A stretch of DNA of 64,000 nucleotides from Nocardia africana NBRC 100379. GTDB lineage: Bacteria > Actinomycetota > Actinomycetes > Mycobacteriales > Mycobacteriaceae. How positions within the stretch are numbered: the first letter of the stretch is position 1; the number at the start of each line of letters is the position of its first letter. Both the position numbers and the translations under genes were made by a program. Location: positions 248,001 through 312,000 of the forward strand of contig NZ_BDAV01000005.1 of the NCBI RefSeq assembly GCF_001612635.1, read 5' to 3'. Below are positions 1 through 9,107 of the stretch, one piece after another. The notes below the pieces were generated by a model. It searched no databases. It saw only the letters and a list, made by a program, of their open reading frames with translations, and was not told the origin of the DNA.

Positions 1-626
<626 letters not shown>

Positions 627-708
627 GGCGGTCGCCCCACCCTCTTTCTGCTGTCGGTTGCGGTGACGGCGCGGGTTCGACTGCGCCGCAACCGGGTCGG
701 ATCGTCGC

Positions 709-1029
709 TCAGCGTGCCAGGGCCGGCTCGCGATGCCAATGCCGGACCTCGTGCGCGTCGAGCACGGCACGCAGAACCGGCTGTTCGGCGGCCAGTTCCA
801 GATAGGCCTCCGCCGGCGACTGTCCCTGCAGCTGAGCCTGGTCGAGCTTGGCGTGCAGATGGTTGTCCCACCGATACCGCAGGGCGGCAAGCACTCCGGC
901 CGGTCCGCCGAAGAGCCGATCGCAGTCGGGCAGGTCGTAGAACAGTCCCGGGGTGGCCGGATCGACGGCCGCGCGGGCGAGCACCTCGTGCAGGATGTCG
1001 GTACGAGCGTGCTGGTCTTGCCAAGTCAT
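709..1029 (-). CDS. Conserved hypothetical protein, about 106 aa
   Basis: This is a small soluble protein that I do not recognise. It is mostly helical in composition, with an acidic centre (FYDLPDCDRLF) and a His-rich end (HEVRHWHREPALAR), and has no membrane segment or signal peptide. The ATG at 1029 is preferred over the ATG at 1038 because a GAGGAG box at 1039-1044 touches the upstream ATG but sits about 9 nt before the downstream one. It lies between the ABC ATPase and a divergently oriented two-component system. Amino-acid composition and the good ribosome site favour a real gene. Confidence 0.65.
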   Translation of the reverse strand: MTWQDQHARTDILHEVLARAAVDPATPGLFYDLPDCDRLFGGPAGVLAALRYRWDNHLHAKLDQAQLQGQSPAEAYLELAAEQPVLRAVLDAHEVRHWHREPALAR

Positions 1030-1200
1030 CGCACCCATCTCCTCGGGCCGGGTGTCCGAACCTTTCCGCCGGACACTGTGCGACTCACGCTACGGACGCG
1101 GCCCCGCGGATACGTCGTGCCGCAGACGAGACTTCGGGTCCTACCACGGTAGGAGCGCGGGCCCTTTCCGGGAACGATGCAACGGCGCCCCGCCGGCGAC

Positions 1201-1206
1201 TAGCCT
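1201..1206 (+). promoter_or_regulatory. Candidate -10 hexamer (TAGCCT) for the histidine kinase gene
   Basis: TAGCCT fits the actinobacterial TANNNT -10 pattern and ends 7 nt before the ATG at 1214. Transcription would then begin at or next to the start codon, giving a leaderless mRNA. No Shine-Dalgarno-like sequence precedes this ATG. I did not find a convincing -35 element. Confidence 0.4.
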
Positions 1207-1213
1207 GACTGTT

Positions 1214-2566
1214 ATGGACCTGACCAGCGCCGACGACCGTGCGGGTGCATCGCCGCACGCGCCGCGGCGCCCGGGCCGGGCCCGCCTGGCGCTGGGGCGG
1301 GTCGCAGGTCGCCTGCTCGACCTCGCGCACGATCCGGCCGGCACGCTGCGGCGGCGGGTCGAGGAGATGTCCTACGGCTATCCCGTCTCGGTGGTGGTCA
1401 CCGCGGATATCGCGGTCGTGGTGTCGGCGGTCGCGGCCGCGGCGCTGCGCAGCCAGTACTTCTCGACCGGGGTGCCCTTCCTCGCGGTGGCGCTGCTGTT
1501 CGCCTGCTATCCGCTGCTGTTCTTGTTCGATCTGCCCCCGAAACCGGCGGTGTTCGGCCTGTCCGCGCTCACCGCCCAGGCACTGTTCCTGCTGCAGCCC
1601 GTCTCGCCCGACTGTTCTCCGCTGGTGCTGACCGTGATGGTCGGCATGATCGGGGCGATCGCGCCGAAACGGGTCAGCCTGTTCTGGACGATCGCCGCGG
1701 TCGCGGAGATCGTCATCTTCTACGCACTGGGCTCCGCCGAACTGGTGCAGGTATACGTCGTGGCGATCGTGCTGGGCTGGATGGTCGGCCTGATGCTGCA
1801 ATTCCAGCGGCAGTCGCTCGATCAGGAACGCGAGAATCAGGCGATCCGCTCCGCGCAGGCCGCCGACGACGAACGCCGACGGATCGCGCGCGAGGTCCAC
1901 GACGTGATCGCCCATTCCCTCAGCGTCACGCTGCTGCATCTGACCGCGGCGCGGCACGCACTGGAGACCGACCGCGATGTCGACGAGGCCATCGACGCAC
2001 TGGGCGATGCCGAGCGCCTCGGCCGCCAGGCGATGGCCGATATCCGGCACACCGTCGGCCTGCTCGATCAGCGCCCGTCCGCGATGACACCCGAACCGGG
2101 TCTCGAGGACATCGCCGATCTGGTCGCCGATTTCGTCGGTGCCGGGTTGGCGGTGACCTATCACCTCAGCGGCGACACCACGACGGTGTCCGCGTCGACG
2201 GGTCTGGCGCTCTACCGGATCAGCCAGGAATCGCTGTCGAATATCGCCAAGCACGCGCCGGGTGCGCAAGCGTCCCTGGATATCGCCGTGACCCCCGGCG
2301 AAGTGACCGTGCGCGTGCGCAATACGCTCCCGCAGGGCCCGGCGCCGCGCACCGGCCGCGGGATGGGGATCACCGGTATGCGCCAGCGCACGGCGACCCT
2401 GAACGGCACTCTGTCGGCCGGCCGATCGGGCGAATACTGGCAGGTGCGCGCCCGCATCCCCCTCGCTCCCGACGAGGTGTGCCCGGTGAGCGGACTCGAC
2501 GATCCCCTGACGATGGTGCGCGATGCGATCACCTCGCTCACCCGCAAACGCCAGGAGGACCGGTGA
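1214..2566 (+). CDS. Two-component sensor histidine kinase, NarL/DesK type
   Basis: This is a membrane sensor kinase of about 450 aa. The N-terminal half has five to six hydrophobic segments (from about residue 58 to 205) with little extracytoplasmic loop, so it probably senses the membrane itself. A HisKA_3 dimerisation helix follows, with the phospho-acceptor H229 in RIAREVHDVIAHSL. The C-terminal HATPase_c domain shows the N box (YRISQESLSNIAKHA) and a G box (GRGMGITGM). The frame is open upstream to 953, but the ATG at 1214 follows a promoter-like hexamer and gives a normal family length. The cognate LuxR-type regulator begins 68 nt downstream. The stimulus is unknown. Confidence 0.9.
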   Translation: MDLTSADDRAGASPHAPRRPGRARLALGRVAGRLLDLAHDPAGTLRRRVEEMSYGYPVSVVVTADIAVVVSAVAAAALRSQYFSTGVPFLAVALLFACYPLLFLFDLPPKPAVFGLSALTAQALFLLQPVSPDCSPLVLTVMVGMIGAIAPKRVSLFWTIAAVAEIVIFYALGSAELVQVYVVAIVLGWMVGLMLQFQRQSLDQERENQAIRSAQAADDERRRIAREVHDVIAHSLSVTLLHLTAARHALETDRDVDEAIDALGDAERLGRQAMADIRHTVGLLDQRPSAMTPEPGLEDIADLVADFVGAGLAVTYHLSGDTTTVSASTGLALYRISQESLSNIAKHAPGAQASLDIAVTPGEVTVRVRNTLPQGPAPRTGRGMGITGMRQRTATLNGTLSAGRSGEYWQVRARIPLAPDEVCPVSGLDDPLTMVRDAITSLTRKRQEDR

Positions 2567-2633
2567 GACATACTCGCGCGGCCGCTCACCGGTCCGACCG
2601 GGCGTGGGTGTGCTGCAACACACAGGAGGGCAC

Positions 2634-3338
2634 GTGAATCCGGGGCAAACCCCACTCGCCGCCACCGATACCGCGACCACCACCGTGCTCGTCGTCGACG
2701 ATCAGGAACTCGTGCGGGGCGGGCTGCGAAGGATCCTGCGCCGCCGCGACGGCTTCGTGGTCACCGAATGCGGTGACGGCGACGAGGTGCCGGCCGCCCT
2801 GGCCGAACACCGGCCGGACGTGGTGCTGATGGATCTGCGGATGAAGCGGGTCGGCGGCATCGATGCGACCCGGCGGCTGCGGACCCGCGCGGACGCGCCG
2901 CCGGTGCTGGTCCTCACGACCTTCGACGACGACCATCTGCTCTCCGGTGCGCTGCGGGCCGGTGCGGCGGGCTTCATCCTCAAGGACTCCCCCGCCGAGG
3001 ATCTGATCCGCGCGGTGCGCACCGTGGCCGAGGGCGGCTCCTGGCTCGATCCGTCGGTCACCGGCCGGGTGCTGTCGGCCTACCGGACGGCGCGGCCGGT
3101 CCCGACCGACACCCGCTCCCGCATGGCGGAACTGACCGCTCGCGAACTCGAGGTGCTCAAACTGATCGGCCGCGGGCGGGTCAACTCCGAGATCGCCGGC
3201 GAACTCGGCATCTCCGAAGTAACGGTAAAGAGCCACGTCGGACACATTTTCGGCAAGCTAGGGTTACGAGACAGGGCGGCCGCGATCGTCTTCGCGTTTG
3301 ACCACGGCGTGGTCGCACCCGGAGAATCGGCGTTCTGA
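2634..3338 (+). CDS. LuxR/NarL-family response regulator
   Basis: This is a DNA-binding response regulator of 234 aa and the partner of the upstream kinase. The receiver domain runs from about residue 20 to 135 with the phospho-accepting D67 in VVLMDLRM, acidic residues in LVVDDQE and the conserved Lys in FILKDSPAED. A GerE/LuxR helix-turn-helix occupies roughly residues 165-225 (LTARELEVLKLIGRG, then SEVTVKSHVGHIFGKLGL). The GTG at 2634 is chosen because AGGAGG lies at 2624-2629. Earlier in-frame starts would add unrelated sequence. The Ser/Thr kinase gene begins 66 nt downstream, so the three genes may share a transcript. Confidence 0.93.
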   Translation: MNPGQTPLAATDTATTTVLVVDDQELVRGGLRRILRRRDGFVVTECGDGDEVPAALAEHRPDVVLMDLRMKRVGGIDATRRLRTRADAPPVLVLTTFDDDHLLSGALRAGAAGFILKDSPAEDLIRAVRTVAEGGSWLDPSVTGRVLSAYRTARPVPTDTRSRMAELTARELEVLKLIGRGRVNSEIAGELGISEVTVKSHVGHIFGKLGLRDRAAAIVFAFDHGVVAPGESAF

Positions 3339-3404
3339 GGGGCAGGCAACCCGGTGCGGCGCCGGGCAGGTTGGCCACCTTGCCCAGGAGTTGGAGGTTC
3401 ACCG

Positions 3405-5942
3405 GTGGAAGTGCCGAGGTCACGGGTCGGCACGAGATTCGGCCCGTACGAGGTGCGGTCGCTGCTCGGTCGCGGTGGTATGGGCGAGGTGTACGAGGCG
3501 TTCGATACCGGTAGGGATCGCGTGGTCGCGCTCAAGATCCTGCCCGAACAACTCGCACAGGACGCGACGTATCAGGAACGTTTCCGCCGCGAATCGCAGG
3601 CGGCGGCCCGGCTGGCCGAACCGCACATCATCCCCATCCACGACTGGGGTGAGACGGGCGGCTCCCTGTTCCTGGATATGCGGCTGGTGCGCGGTGAGAA
3701 TCTGCGCACGCTGCTGCGCCGGCAGGGAAAGCTGGATGCCGACCGCGCCGTGGCGATCATCGAGCAAGTGGCCGCCGCGCTCGATGCGGCGCATGCCGCC
3801 GGGCTGGTCCACCGGGATGTCAAGCCCGCCAACATCCTCGTCACCCCCGCCGATTTCGCCTATCTGACCGATTTCGGCATCGCCCGCGACGAGGGCGACA
3901 GCCCGCACACCACGGGCAGCCACGCCGCCGGTTCCTACACCTATATGGCGCCGGAGCGATTCGACTCCGGGCCCGTGACCGCCCGTGCCGACATCTATTC
4001 GCTGGCCTGCGTCCTGCACGAATGCCTGACCGGCGCGACGCCCTTCCCCGCCGAGAGCGTCAGTGTGCTGATCCGGTCGCATCTGTCGGAACCACCGCCG
4101 CGGGCCAGCGCCGCCCGGGCCGGCGTGCCCGAGGCCATCGACGGCGTCATCGCACGCGCGATGGCGAAGGCGCCGGCGGACCGGTATCAGACCGCCGGGC
4201 AGTTCGCGGCCGCGGCGCGCGCCGCGCTGGGACTGGGCGGACGTATGCCCGCCGAGCCGACGACCGCGAGCACGCCGTTCGATTCGGGGACGCCGAAGGT
4301 GTTCGGCGCGGAACTGCTCGCGAACACCCCGCGCGGCGAGGAGACCCGCATCGGCCCCAGCCCTATCGATGTGGCGGCGGCGCGGGACAACGACTACCGC
4401 CGCGCGCCGGAGCCGACGACCTTCCAGCCGTTCGGCCCGGACGGGCCGACGATTGCGGCGAACTTCCAGCCACGCGGACCCGTCGCCGCGGGCGGGGCCG
4501 CCGCGTCTGCCGGGGCCGCGCAAGCCGGTGGCGCGCAGCCTGTTTCAGCCGCCGCGTCGGGGGGCGCCCCGGTTCCGGAGGACGCGGCCGGTGCGAACCG
4601 TGCCGCCGGCACCGACGTCCCCGCGGCCACCTCCCGCGGGTACGAGACCACGGGCACACTGCGCATCATCCCGCCGCCGAGCAAGGACGAGCGCGATACG
4701 TCCGGCGATCTGCCGATCATCCGTCCCGCCGACCCCACGCTGGTCGGACCGGGCGAATTCCACTACATGCTACCCGACGAAACCGTTGCGGCGCAGTCGA
4801 AGCCGGCCACGCTGCCCAGTCTGCCGATGCGCAAACCACCCGCGTCGGCCGCGGCCGCCTCGGGACCGCCGGCGGCGGAACCGGTGCTGCCGCGGGCGGG
4901 CGAACCCACCCGCGCGTACGGCGTGAACGGGAGCGCGGACACTCCCGACCGCACGGAACAGCCTGCCCTCGAGCAGGATTCGGCACCGGGTTCCGAACAC
5001 CGCACCCAACTGCTCGACCCGACACAGTTCAGCACCCGGCCCGAGGACAGCGCGCGCTCCGGCGCCGGCACCGATCTCTCCGACGAAGACCTGCAGCCCG
5101 GCGAGAAGACCGAACTGATCGACGTCTCGCAGTTCCGGCACGGCGGCACCGATCGCGCGCCCGGCGCCGAGGACACCCGGTTCCTCGACGTCTCGCAGTT
5201 CGGCACCGCGACGGAGGCAGCGGGCGACACGCAATTCCTCGACGTCGCGGGCGACGAGGACTACGACGAGACCCCGTACGACGACGATCCGCGCTACAGC
5301 GACGACGCTCGCTACGACGAGGACGCCCGGTACGAGGACGACGCCTACGACGACTATGCCGACGAGTACGCCGATGACGAGTACGCCTCGGCGGCAACGG
5401 GTTCGGACGATCGGCGCCCCGCCAAGCGATCGCGATCGGTCGCGGTCCCGGTCGTTCTCGGCGTCCTGGGTGCGGCGGTGCTGGCCGGCATCGGCGTGGT
5501 CGGCTGGCAGGTCTTCGGCTCGTCGTCGAACACCGACCATCCGGCCACCGCGGCGGGTCCGGCCGCCCCGGCGGTGACCGCCCAGCAACCGGCGACCAGC
5601 TCCGCGCCGACCACGACCGCGGCGCCGACCACCACCGGCACGTCGGCGAATCTTCCGGTCGGCGCGACGCCGTGCTCGCAGACATCGACGTCGCAGGGTT
5701 CGTTCGCCAAGACGGCGACCGGTTCCTCGGTGACCTCCTGCGGTTTCGCGGAAGCGGTGCGCAAGGCGTACGCGCAAGCGGCCGAATCCCACGGCGCGAC
5801 CAGCGCGGCCACCGCAGAGGCCAGCACCTCGATCATCGCGGTGAGTCCGGTGACGGGCCGGTCCTATCCGATGACCTGCACCAGCTCGGGCAAGGTCGTC
5901 ACCTGTACGGGCGGTGACAACGCGGTGGTCTATGTCTACTGA
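3405..5942 (+). CDS. Transmembrane Ser/Thr protein kinase (Pkn family), 845 aa
   Basis: This is a eukaryotic-type Ser/Thr kinase anchored in the membrane. The kinase domain covers about residues 8-290: glycine loop (LLGRGGMGEVYEAF), ATP lysine K44, catalytic loop HRDVKPAN (D138), DFG in LTDFGIARDEG and a Ser/Thr-rich activation loop ending MAPERF. About 390 residues of low-complexity cytoplasmic linker follow. They contain four copies of a T-x-[LF]-[LI]-D motif (starting near residues 532, 568, 591 and 609) and a strongly acidic Asp/Tyr tract before one membrane helix at about 679-703. The extracellular end is Thr/Pro-rich and then forms a small Cys-containing domain. GTG 3405 has GGAGG at 3393-3397. 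The next gene overlaps its end by 11 nt. Confidence 0.93.
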   Translation: MEVPRSRVGTRFGPYEVRSLLGRGGMGEVYEAFDTGRDRVVALKILPEQLAQDATYQERFRRESQAAARLAEPHIIPIHDWGETGGSLFLDMRLVRGENLRTLLRRQGKLDADRAVAIIEQVAAALDAAHAAGLVHRDVKPANILVTPADFAYLTDFGIARDEGDSPHTTGSHAAGSYTYMAPERFDSGPVTARADIYSLACVLHECLTGATPFPAESVSVLIRSHLSEPPPRASAARAGVPEAIDGVIARAMAKAPADRYQTAGQFAAAARAALGLGGRMPAEPTTASTPFDSGTPKVFGAELLANTPRGEETRIGPSPIDVAAARDNDYRRAPEPTTFQPFGPDGPTIAANFQPRGPVAAGGAAASAGAAQAGGAQPVSAAASGGAPVPEDAAGANRAAGTDVPAATSRGYETTGTLRIIPPPSKDERDTSGDLPIIRPADPTLVGPGEFHYMLPDETVAAQSKPATLPSLPMRKPPASAAAASGPPAAEPVLPRAGEPTRAYGVNGSADTPDRTEQPALEQDSAPGSEHRTQLLDPTQFSTRPEDSARSGAGTDLSDEDLQPGEKTELIDVSQFRHGGTDRAPGAEDTRFLDVSQFGTATEAAGDTQFLDVAGDEDYDETPYDDDPRYSDDARYDEDARYEDDAYDDYADEYADDEYASAATGSDDRRPAKRSRSVAVPVVLGVLGAAVLAGIGVVGWQVFGSSSNTDHPATAAGPAAPAVTAQQPATSSAPTTTAAPTTTGTSANLPVGATPCSQTSTSQGSFAKTATGSSVTSCGFAEAVRKAYAQAAESHGATSAATAEASTSIIAVSPVTGRSYPMTCTSSGKVVTCTGGDNAVVYVY

Positions 5943-6852
5943 CCCGACGCCCACCGGGCGCCAGGGTCGGCGGCGGTTGTTCTTGGCAGTTCTCACACTT
6001 CTCGCTTCGGCGTGCGCGGCGCACGGTGCCGCGGTCAGCACCGAGCCGGGCCTGTCCCGGCCGCCCGCCGACATGATGCGTCCGGCGCCCGTTCCCGACT
6101 CGACGTCCAGCCTGCCCAGCGGCCTGGTGGCCGGCTTCGCCAACCTGCGCGCGCAATTGCCCGGCCGTATGGGCCTGGCGGTGATGGCCGTGGGCGGCGA
6201 CCGCGTGATCACGCTCGGCGACTGGACCACGGGAGTCGCCTGGTCGACGATCAAGGTGCCGCTCGCACTCGCGGCGCTGCGCCGGGATCCGGTCGGATTG
6301 GCCGACGCCGCACAGGCCGCCATCACCGCCTCGGACAACGATGCGGCCCAAGCACTCTGGATCGCGCTGGGGGGTGGTGAACCCGCGGCCGAAGCGGTCG
6401 AGGCGGTGCTGCGCGAGGCCGGCGACACCACCACCGATGTCGCCGACCGGCACAACCCGGACGCGCGCCAATCCATCGACGACCCCATGGTCTTCGGCGC
6501 CACCCCATGGAGTCTGGTCGATCAGCTGCGCTTCGCCGCCCGGCTGCCGTGCCTGCACAATGCCTCGCGGGTGGTGGATCTGATGCAGCAGATCACCGAC
6601 AGTCAGAGCTGGGGCCTGGGCTCGTTCGTCGGCGCCGAGTACAAGGGCGGCTGGGGACCCGACGACGACACCGGGGCCTATCTGGTCCGCCAATTCGGGC
6701 TGGTGCCGACGTGGTCCGGCCAGCTCGCGGTAGCCCTTGCGGCGCAACCGGATTCGGGTTCCTATGATGACGCGGTCGTCATGATGGACCGAATGTCGGC
6801 CCTGCTGTCCGAACACGTGCACGAACTGCACGGCGGAGAATGCGAGCGGTGA
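5932..6852 (+). CDS. Exported class-A-like serine hydrolase, first of a tandem pair
   Basis: This protein of about 306 aa has the penicillin-recognising fold of class A beta-lactamases and low-molecular-weight PBPs. It has a basic start, a hydrophobic segment (LFLAVLTLLASAC) that may be a weak lipoprotein signal with C28, then the SxxK motif S105-TIK, SDN at 134-136 and a KGG triad in YKGGWGPDDD. The deacylating ExxLN omega-loop motif of true beta-lactamases is not apparent after SDN, so antibiotic hydrolysis is doubtful. Cell-wall peptide binding or esterase activity is as likely. ATG 5932 overlaps the kinase stop by 11 nt, suggesting co-expression with the kinase. Confidence 0.8.
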   Translation: MSTDPTPTGRQGRRRLFLAVLTLLASACAAHGAAVSTEPGLSRPPADMMRPAPVPDSTSSLPSGLVAGFANLRAQLPGRMGLAVMAVGGDRVITLGDWTTGVAWSTIKVPLALAALRRDPVGLADAAQAAITASDNDAAQALWIALGGGEPAAEAVEAVLREAGDTTTDVADRHNPDARQSIDDPMVFGATPWSLVDQLRFAARLPCLHNASRVVDLMQQITDSQSWGLGSFVGAEYKGGWGPDDDTGAYLVRQFGLVPTWSGQLAVALAAQPDSGSYDDAVVMMDRMSALLSEHVHELHGGECER

Positions 6853-6869
6853 GTGTGCACTCGTCTCAT

Positions 6870-6893
6870 ATGCGCCGTCGACGGTCGGCGCAT
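6870..6893 (+). terminator. Inverted repeat between the two serine hydrolase genes
   Basis: ATGCGCC at 6870-6876 and GGCGCAT at 6887-6893 form a perfect 7-bp dyad around a 10-nt loop that itself contains the palindrome GTCGAC. It lies 17 nt after the first hydrolase gene and 86 nt before the second. It has no T-tract, so it could be a weak terminator, a processing hairpin or an operator. Confidence 0.4.
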
Positions 6894-6979
6894 TTGACCG
6901 GCGAGCCGCGACCGCACACAATTCCTCGTCTGACGGATGGTGCCGTGCGGGGCCATTCGCACGATGTGGAGGTGAACGG

Positions 6980-7891
6980 GTGCACGCACCACTCCGGCCG
7001 AGCACGAAGCGGGCCATGGCTTTTCGCGCTTGTCGCTGCGCGGCGGCATTGCTCGGAGCGAGCCTGTTACTGAGCCCGGCGGCCTGCTCGAACGCCTCCG
7101 ACACCGTCACGCCGACCACGACGACCCGGGCGAGCACGTCGTCGGCTCCCGTCACGATGTTCGCGCTGCCGGGTTCGCTGGCGGCCGATTTCACCGCGCT
7201 ACGACCGAGTCTCGACGGACACGCCGGCATGGCGATCATGGCGGTCGGTGGCCAGCGCACCGCGCAGATGGGCGATTGGACCACCGGGCCGTCCTGGTCG
7301 ACCATGAAAGTCCCACTGACACTTGCCGTTCTGCGCACGAACGGCAACACCAGCACGTATCAGATGTCGGCGGCCATCACCGAGTCCGACAACTCCGCGG
7401 CCGACGGGCTGTGGCAGTCACTGGGCACCCCCGACGCGGCGGCCAAGGCGGTGCAGGCGGTGCTGCGGGAAGGGGGCGACACCACCACGACCGTCCCCGC
7501 GGCCCGCTCGCGCGCCGAGTACTCCGCGTTCGGGCAGGCCGACTGGTCGCTGGCCGACCAGGTGCGCTGGGCATCGCGGCTGCCCTGCCTGCCCGATGCC
7601 GACACCGTGACCACGCTGATGAGCAAGGTGGTCTGGGGCCAGCAGTGGGGCCTCGGCCATTTGGACAACACCCGTTTCAAAGGCGGCTGGGGTCCCGACC
7701 CGAGCGGCAACTACCTGGTCCGCCAATTCGGGCTGCTGACCACACCCAACGGTGACGTCGCCATTTCCCTTGCCGCACAGGCGACCTCGGGCACCTTCGA
7801 CGACGGCACCCAGATTCTGAACAAGATGGCGGGGCTGATCACCAAACATCTCGACGACCTTCCGGCCGGTCACTGCGCACCCGCGCAATAG
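6980..7891 (+). CDS. Exported class-A-like serine hydrolase, second of a tandem pair
   Basis: This is a paralogue of the preceding gene and matches it along its length. It has an N-terminal hydrophobic segment ending SPAAC (possible lipid-bearing C36), a Thr/Ser-rich spacer, SxxK as S107-TMK, SDN at 136-138 and KGG in FKGGWGPD, followed by the shared YLVRQFGL segment. No ExxLN motif is visible. GTG 6980 is chosen because GGAGG lies about 8 nt upstream. The internal ATG at 7016 lacks a comparable site. The 3' end, including the stop codon, is repeated in tandem downstream. The pair clearly arose by gene duplication. Confidence 0.8.
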   Translation: MHAPLRPSTKRAMAFRACRCAAALLGASLLLSPAACSNASDTVTPTTTTRASTSSAPVTMFALPGSLAADFTALRPSLDGHAGMAIMAVGGQRTAQMGDWTTGPSWSTMKVPLTLAVLRTNGNTSTYQMSAAITESDNSAADGLWQSLGTPDAAAKAVQAVLREGGDTTTTVPAARSRAEYSAFGQADWSLADQVRWASRLPCLPDADTVTTLMSKVVWGQQWGLGHLDNTRFKGGWGPDPSGNYLVRQFGLLTTPNGDVAISLAAQATSGTFDDGTQILNKMAGLITKHLDDLPAGHCAPAQ

Positions 7892-7957
7892 CCTCACTGC
7901 GCACCCGCGCAATAGCCTCACCGCGCACCCGCGCAATAGCCTCACCGCGCACCCGCG
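7871..7957 (+). repeat. 24-bp tandem repeat duplicating the gene's last codons and stop
   Basis: Three full 24-bp copies (7871-7894, 7895-7918, 7919-7942) and a 15-bp partial copy (7943-7957) lie head to tail. They differ by a single C/T change. The first copy is the end of the hydrolase coding sequence (His-Cys-Ala-Pro-Ala-Gln-stop), so each later copy repeats the same codons and stop in untranslated DNA. It looks like recent slippage. Confidence 0.9.
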
Positions 7958-8047
7958 ACGACCGCTGACCGTGGTAGCCGGTTGCTGTAACCGCCGGTTA
8001 ACGGGGGCGGGGCTGCGCCGCGCGGCCAGGCGCGGCAAGATAGCGGC

Positions 8048-9079
8048 ATGCGCATCGGAGTCTTGACCGGAGGCGGGGACTGCCCAGGCTTGAACGCGGT
8101 CATCCGAGCTGTCGTTCGCACGGCGAACGGCCGCTACGGTGACGCGATCGTCGGCTTCCAGGACGGTTGGCGCGGGTTACTGGAGGATCGCAAGATCCAC
8201 ATCCATAACGACGACCGCACCGACCGGCTGCTCACCAAGGGCGGCACCATACTCGGCACCGCCCGCACCAATCCCGACGTGCTGCTGGAGGGATTGGGGC
8301 GGATCAAACGCACCCTCGACGACAACGGCATCGACGCCCTCATCCCGATCGGCGGGGAGGGCACCCTCACCGCGGCCCACTGGCTCTCCGACGAAGGCGT
8401 GCCGGTGGTCGGCGTGCCGAAGACCATCGACAACGACATCGACTGCACCGACACCACTTTCGGCCACGACACCGCCGTCAGCATCGCCACCGACGCCATC
8501 GACCGGCTGCACACCACCGCGGAATCGCATCAGCGCGTCATGCTGGTGGAGGTGATGGGCCGCCACGCCGGCTGGATCGCGATGAATTCCGGCATCGCCT
8601 CCGGCGCCCACCTCACCCTCGTCCCCGAGGTACCCTTCGACGTCGACGAGGTGTGCACCATGATCAAACGCCGCTTCCAGCGCGGTGATTCGCACTTCAT
8701 CTGCGTGGTCGCCGAGGGCGCGAAACCCGCCGAGGGCTCGTTCCACCTGCGCGAGGGCGGGGTCGACGAATACGGCCACGAGCGGTTCACCGGTGTGGCC
8801 CACCAGTTGGGCGTGGAGATCGAACGCCGCATCGGCAAGGAGGTCCGCACCACGGTGCTGGGCCACGTGCAGCGCGGCGGCACGCCTACCGCCTACGACC
8901 GCGTTCTCGCGACCCGCTTCGGCCTGCATGCCGCCGAAGCGGTCCACGACGGCCGGTTCGGCCAGATGGTGGCGTTGCACGGCACCGAGATCGGCCTGGT
9001 GTCGCTGGCGGAGGCGACGAAGCAGCTCAAGCTGCTGCCCAACGATCGGTACGGGGAGGCCGCCGCGTTCTTCGGGTGA
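8048..9079 (+). CDS. pfkA: 6-phosphofructokinase, actinobacterial type
   Basis: PfkA phosphorylates fructose 6-phosphate to the 1,6-bisphosphate in glycolysis. At 343 aa it is co-linear with the mycobacterial enzyme. Visible motifs are the N-terminal nucleotide loop [11 protein letters not shown], the GGEGTL phosphate-donor loop, the catalytic PKTIDNDI segment, MGRHAGWIA and the C-terminal [13 protein letters not shown]. The GGEGT loop (rather than GGDDT) favours ATP over pyrophosphate as donor. The ATG at 8048 has no clear ribosome site. In Mycobacterium pfkA lies beside gatA on the same strand. Here it is 8.6 kb from gatA and in the opposite orientation. Confidence 0.96.
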   Translation: MRIGVLTGGGDCPGLNAVIRAVVRTANGRYGDAIVGFQDGWRGLLEDRKIHIHNDDRTDRLLTKGGTILGTARTNPDVLLEGLGRIKRTLDDNGIDALIPIGGEGTLTAAHWLSDEGVPVVGVPKTIDNDIDCTDTTFGHDTAVSIATDAIDRLHTTAESHQRVMLVEVMGRHAGWIAMNSGIASGAHLTLVPEVPFDVDEVCTMIKRRFQRGDSHFICVVAEGAKPAEGSFHLREGGVDEYGHERFTGVAHQLGVEIERRIGKEVRTTVLGHVQRGGTPTAYDRVLATRFGLHAAEAVHDGRFGQMVALHGTEIGLVSLAEATKQLKLLPNDRYGEAAAFFG

Positions 9080-9082
9080 GGA

Positions 9083-9103
9083 AGGCCGGCACTGCGCCGG
9101 CCT
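9083..9103. terminator. Hairpin between convergent pfkA and kinase genes
   Basis: AGGCCGGC at 9083-9090 and GCCGGCCT at 9096-9103 form a perfect 8-bp GC stem with a 5-nt loop. The flanking GAGG/CCTC can extend it with a bulge. It fills the gap between the pfkA stop (9079) and the stop of the facing kinase (9108), so it probably serves both strands. Confidence 0.7.
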
Positions 9104-9107
9104 CCTC

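Noticed and set aside
1085..2683. Long minus-strand frame of 532 codons opposite the first histidine kinase
   Set aside because: It is the antisense shadow of a well-conserved kinase; its composition (His, Arg and Gly-rich, no motif) is that of reversed GC-rich coding DNA.
4770..6503. 577-codon minus-strand frame opposite the kinase linker and serine hydrolase
   Set aside because: It has no recognisable motif and lies fully over two plus-strand genes with good motifs and codon bias.
6980..7891. Calling the tandem serine hydrolases beta-lactamase resistance genes
   Set aside because: SxxK, SDN and KGG triads are present but no ExxLN deacylation motif is visible, so resistance cannot be claimed.
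7987..8002. GTAACC before pfkA as a fourth ECF promoter
   Set aside because: GTAACC is present but no TATCT follows at 7-8 nt; instead GGTTAAC follows, making a different imperfect dyad.
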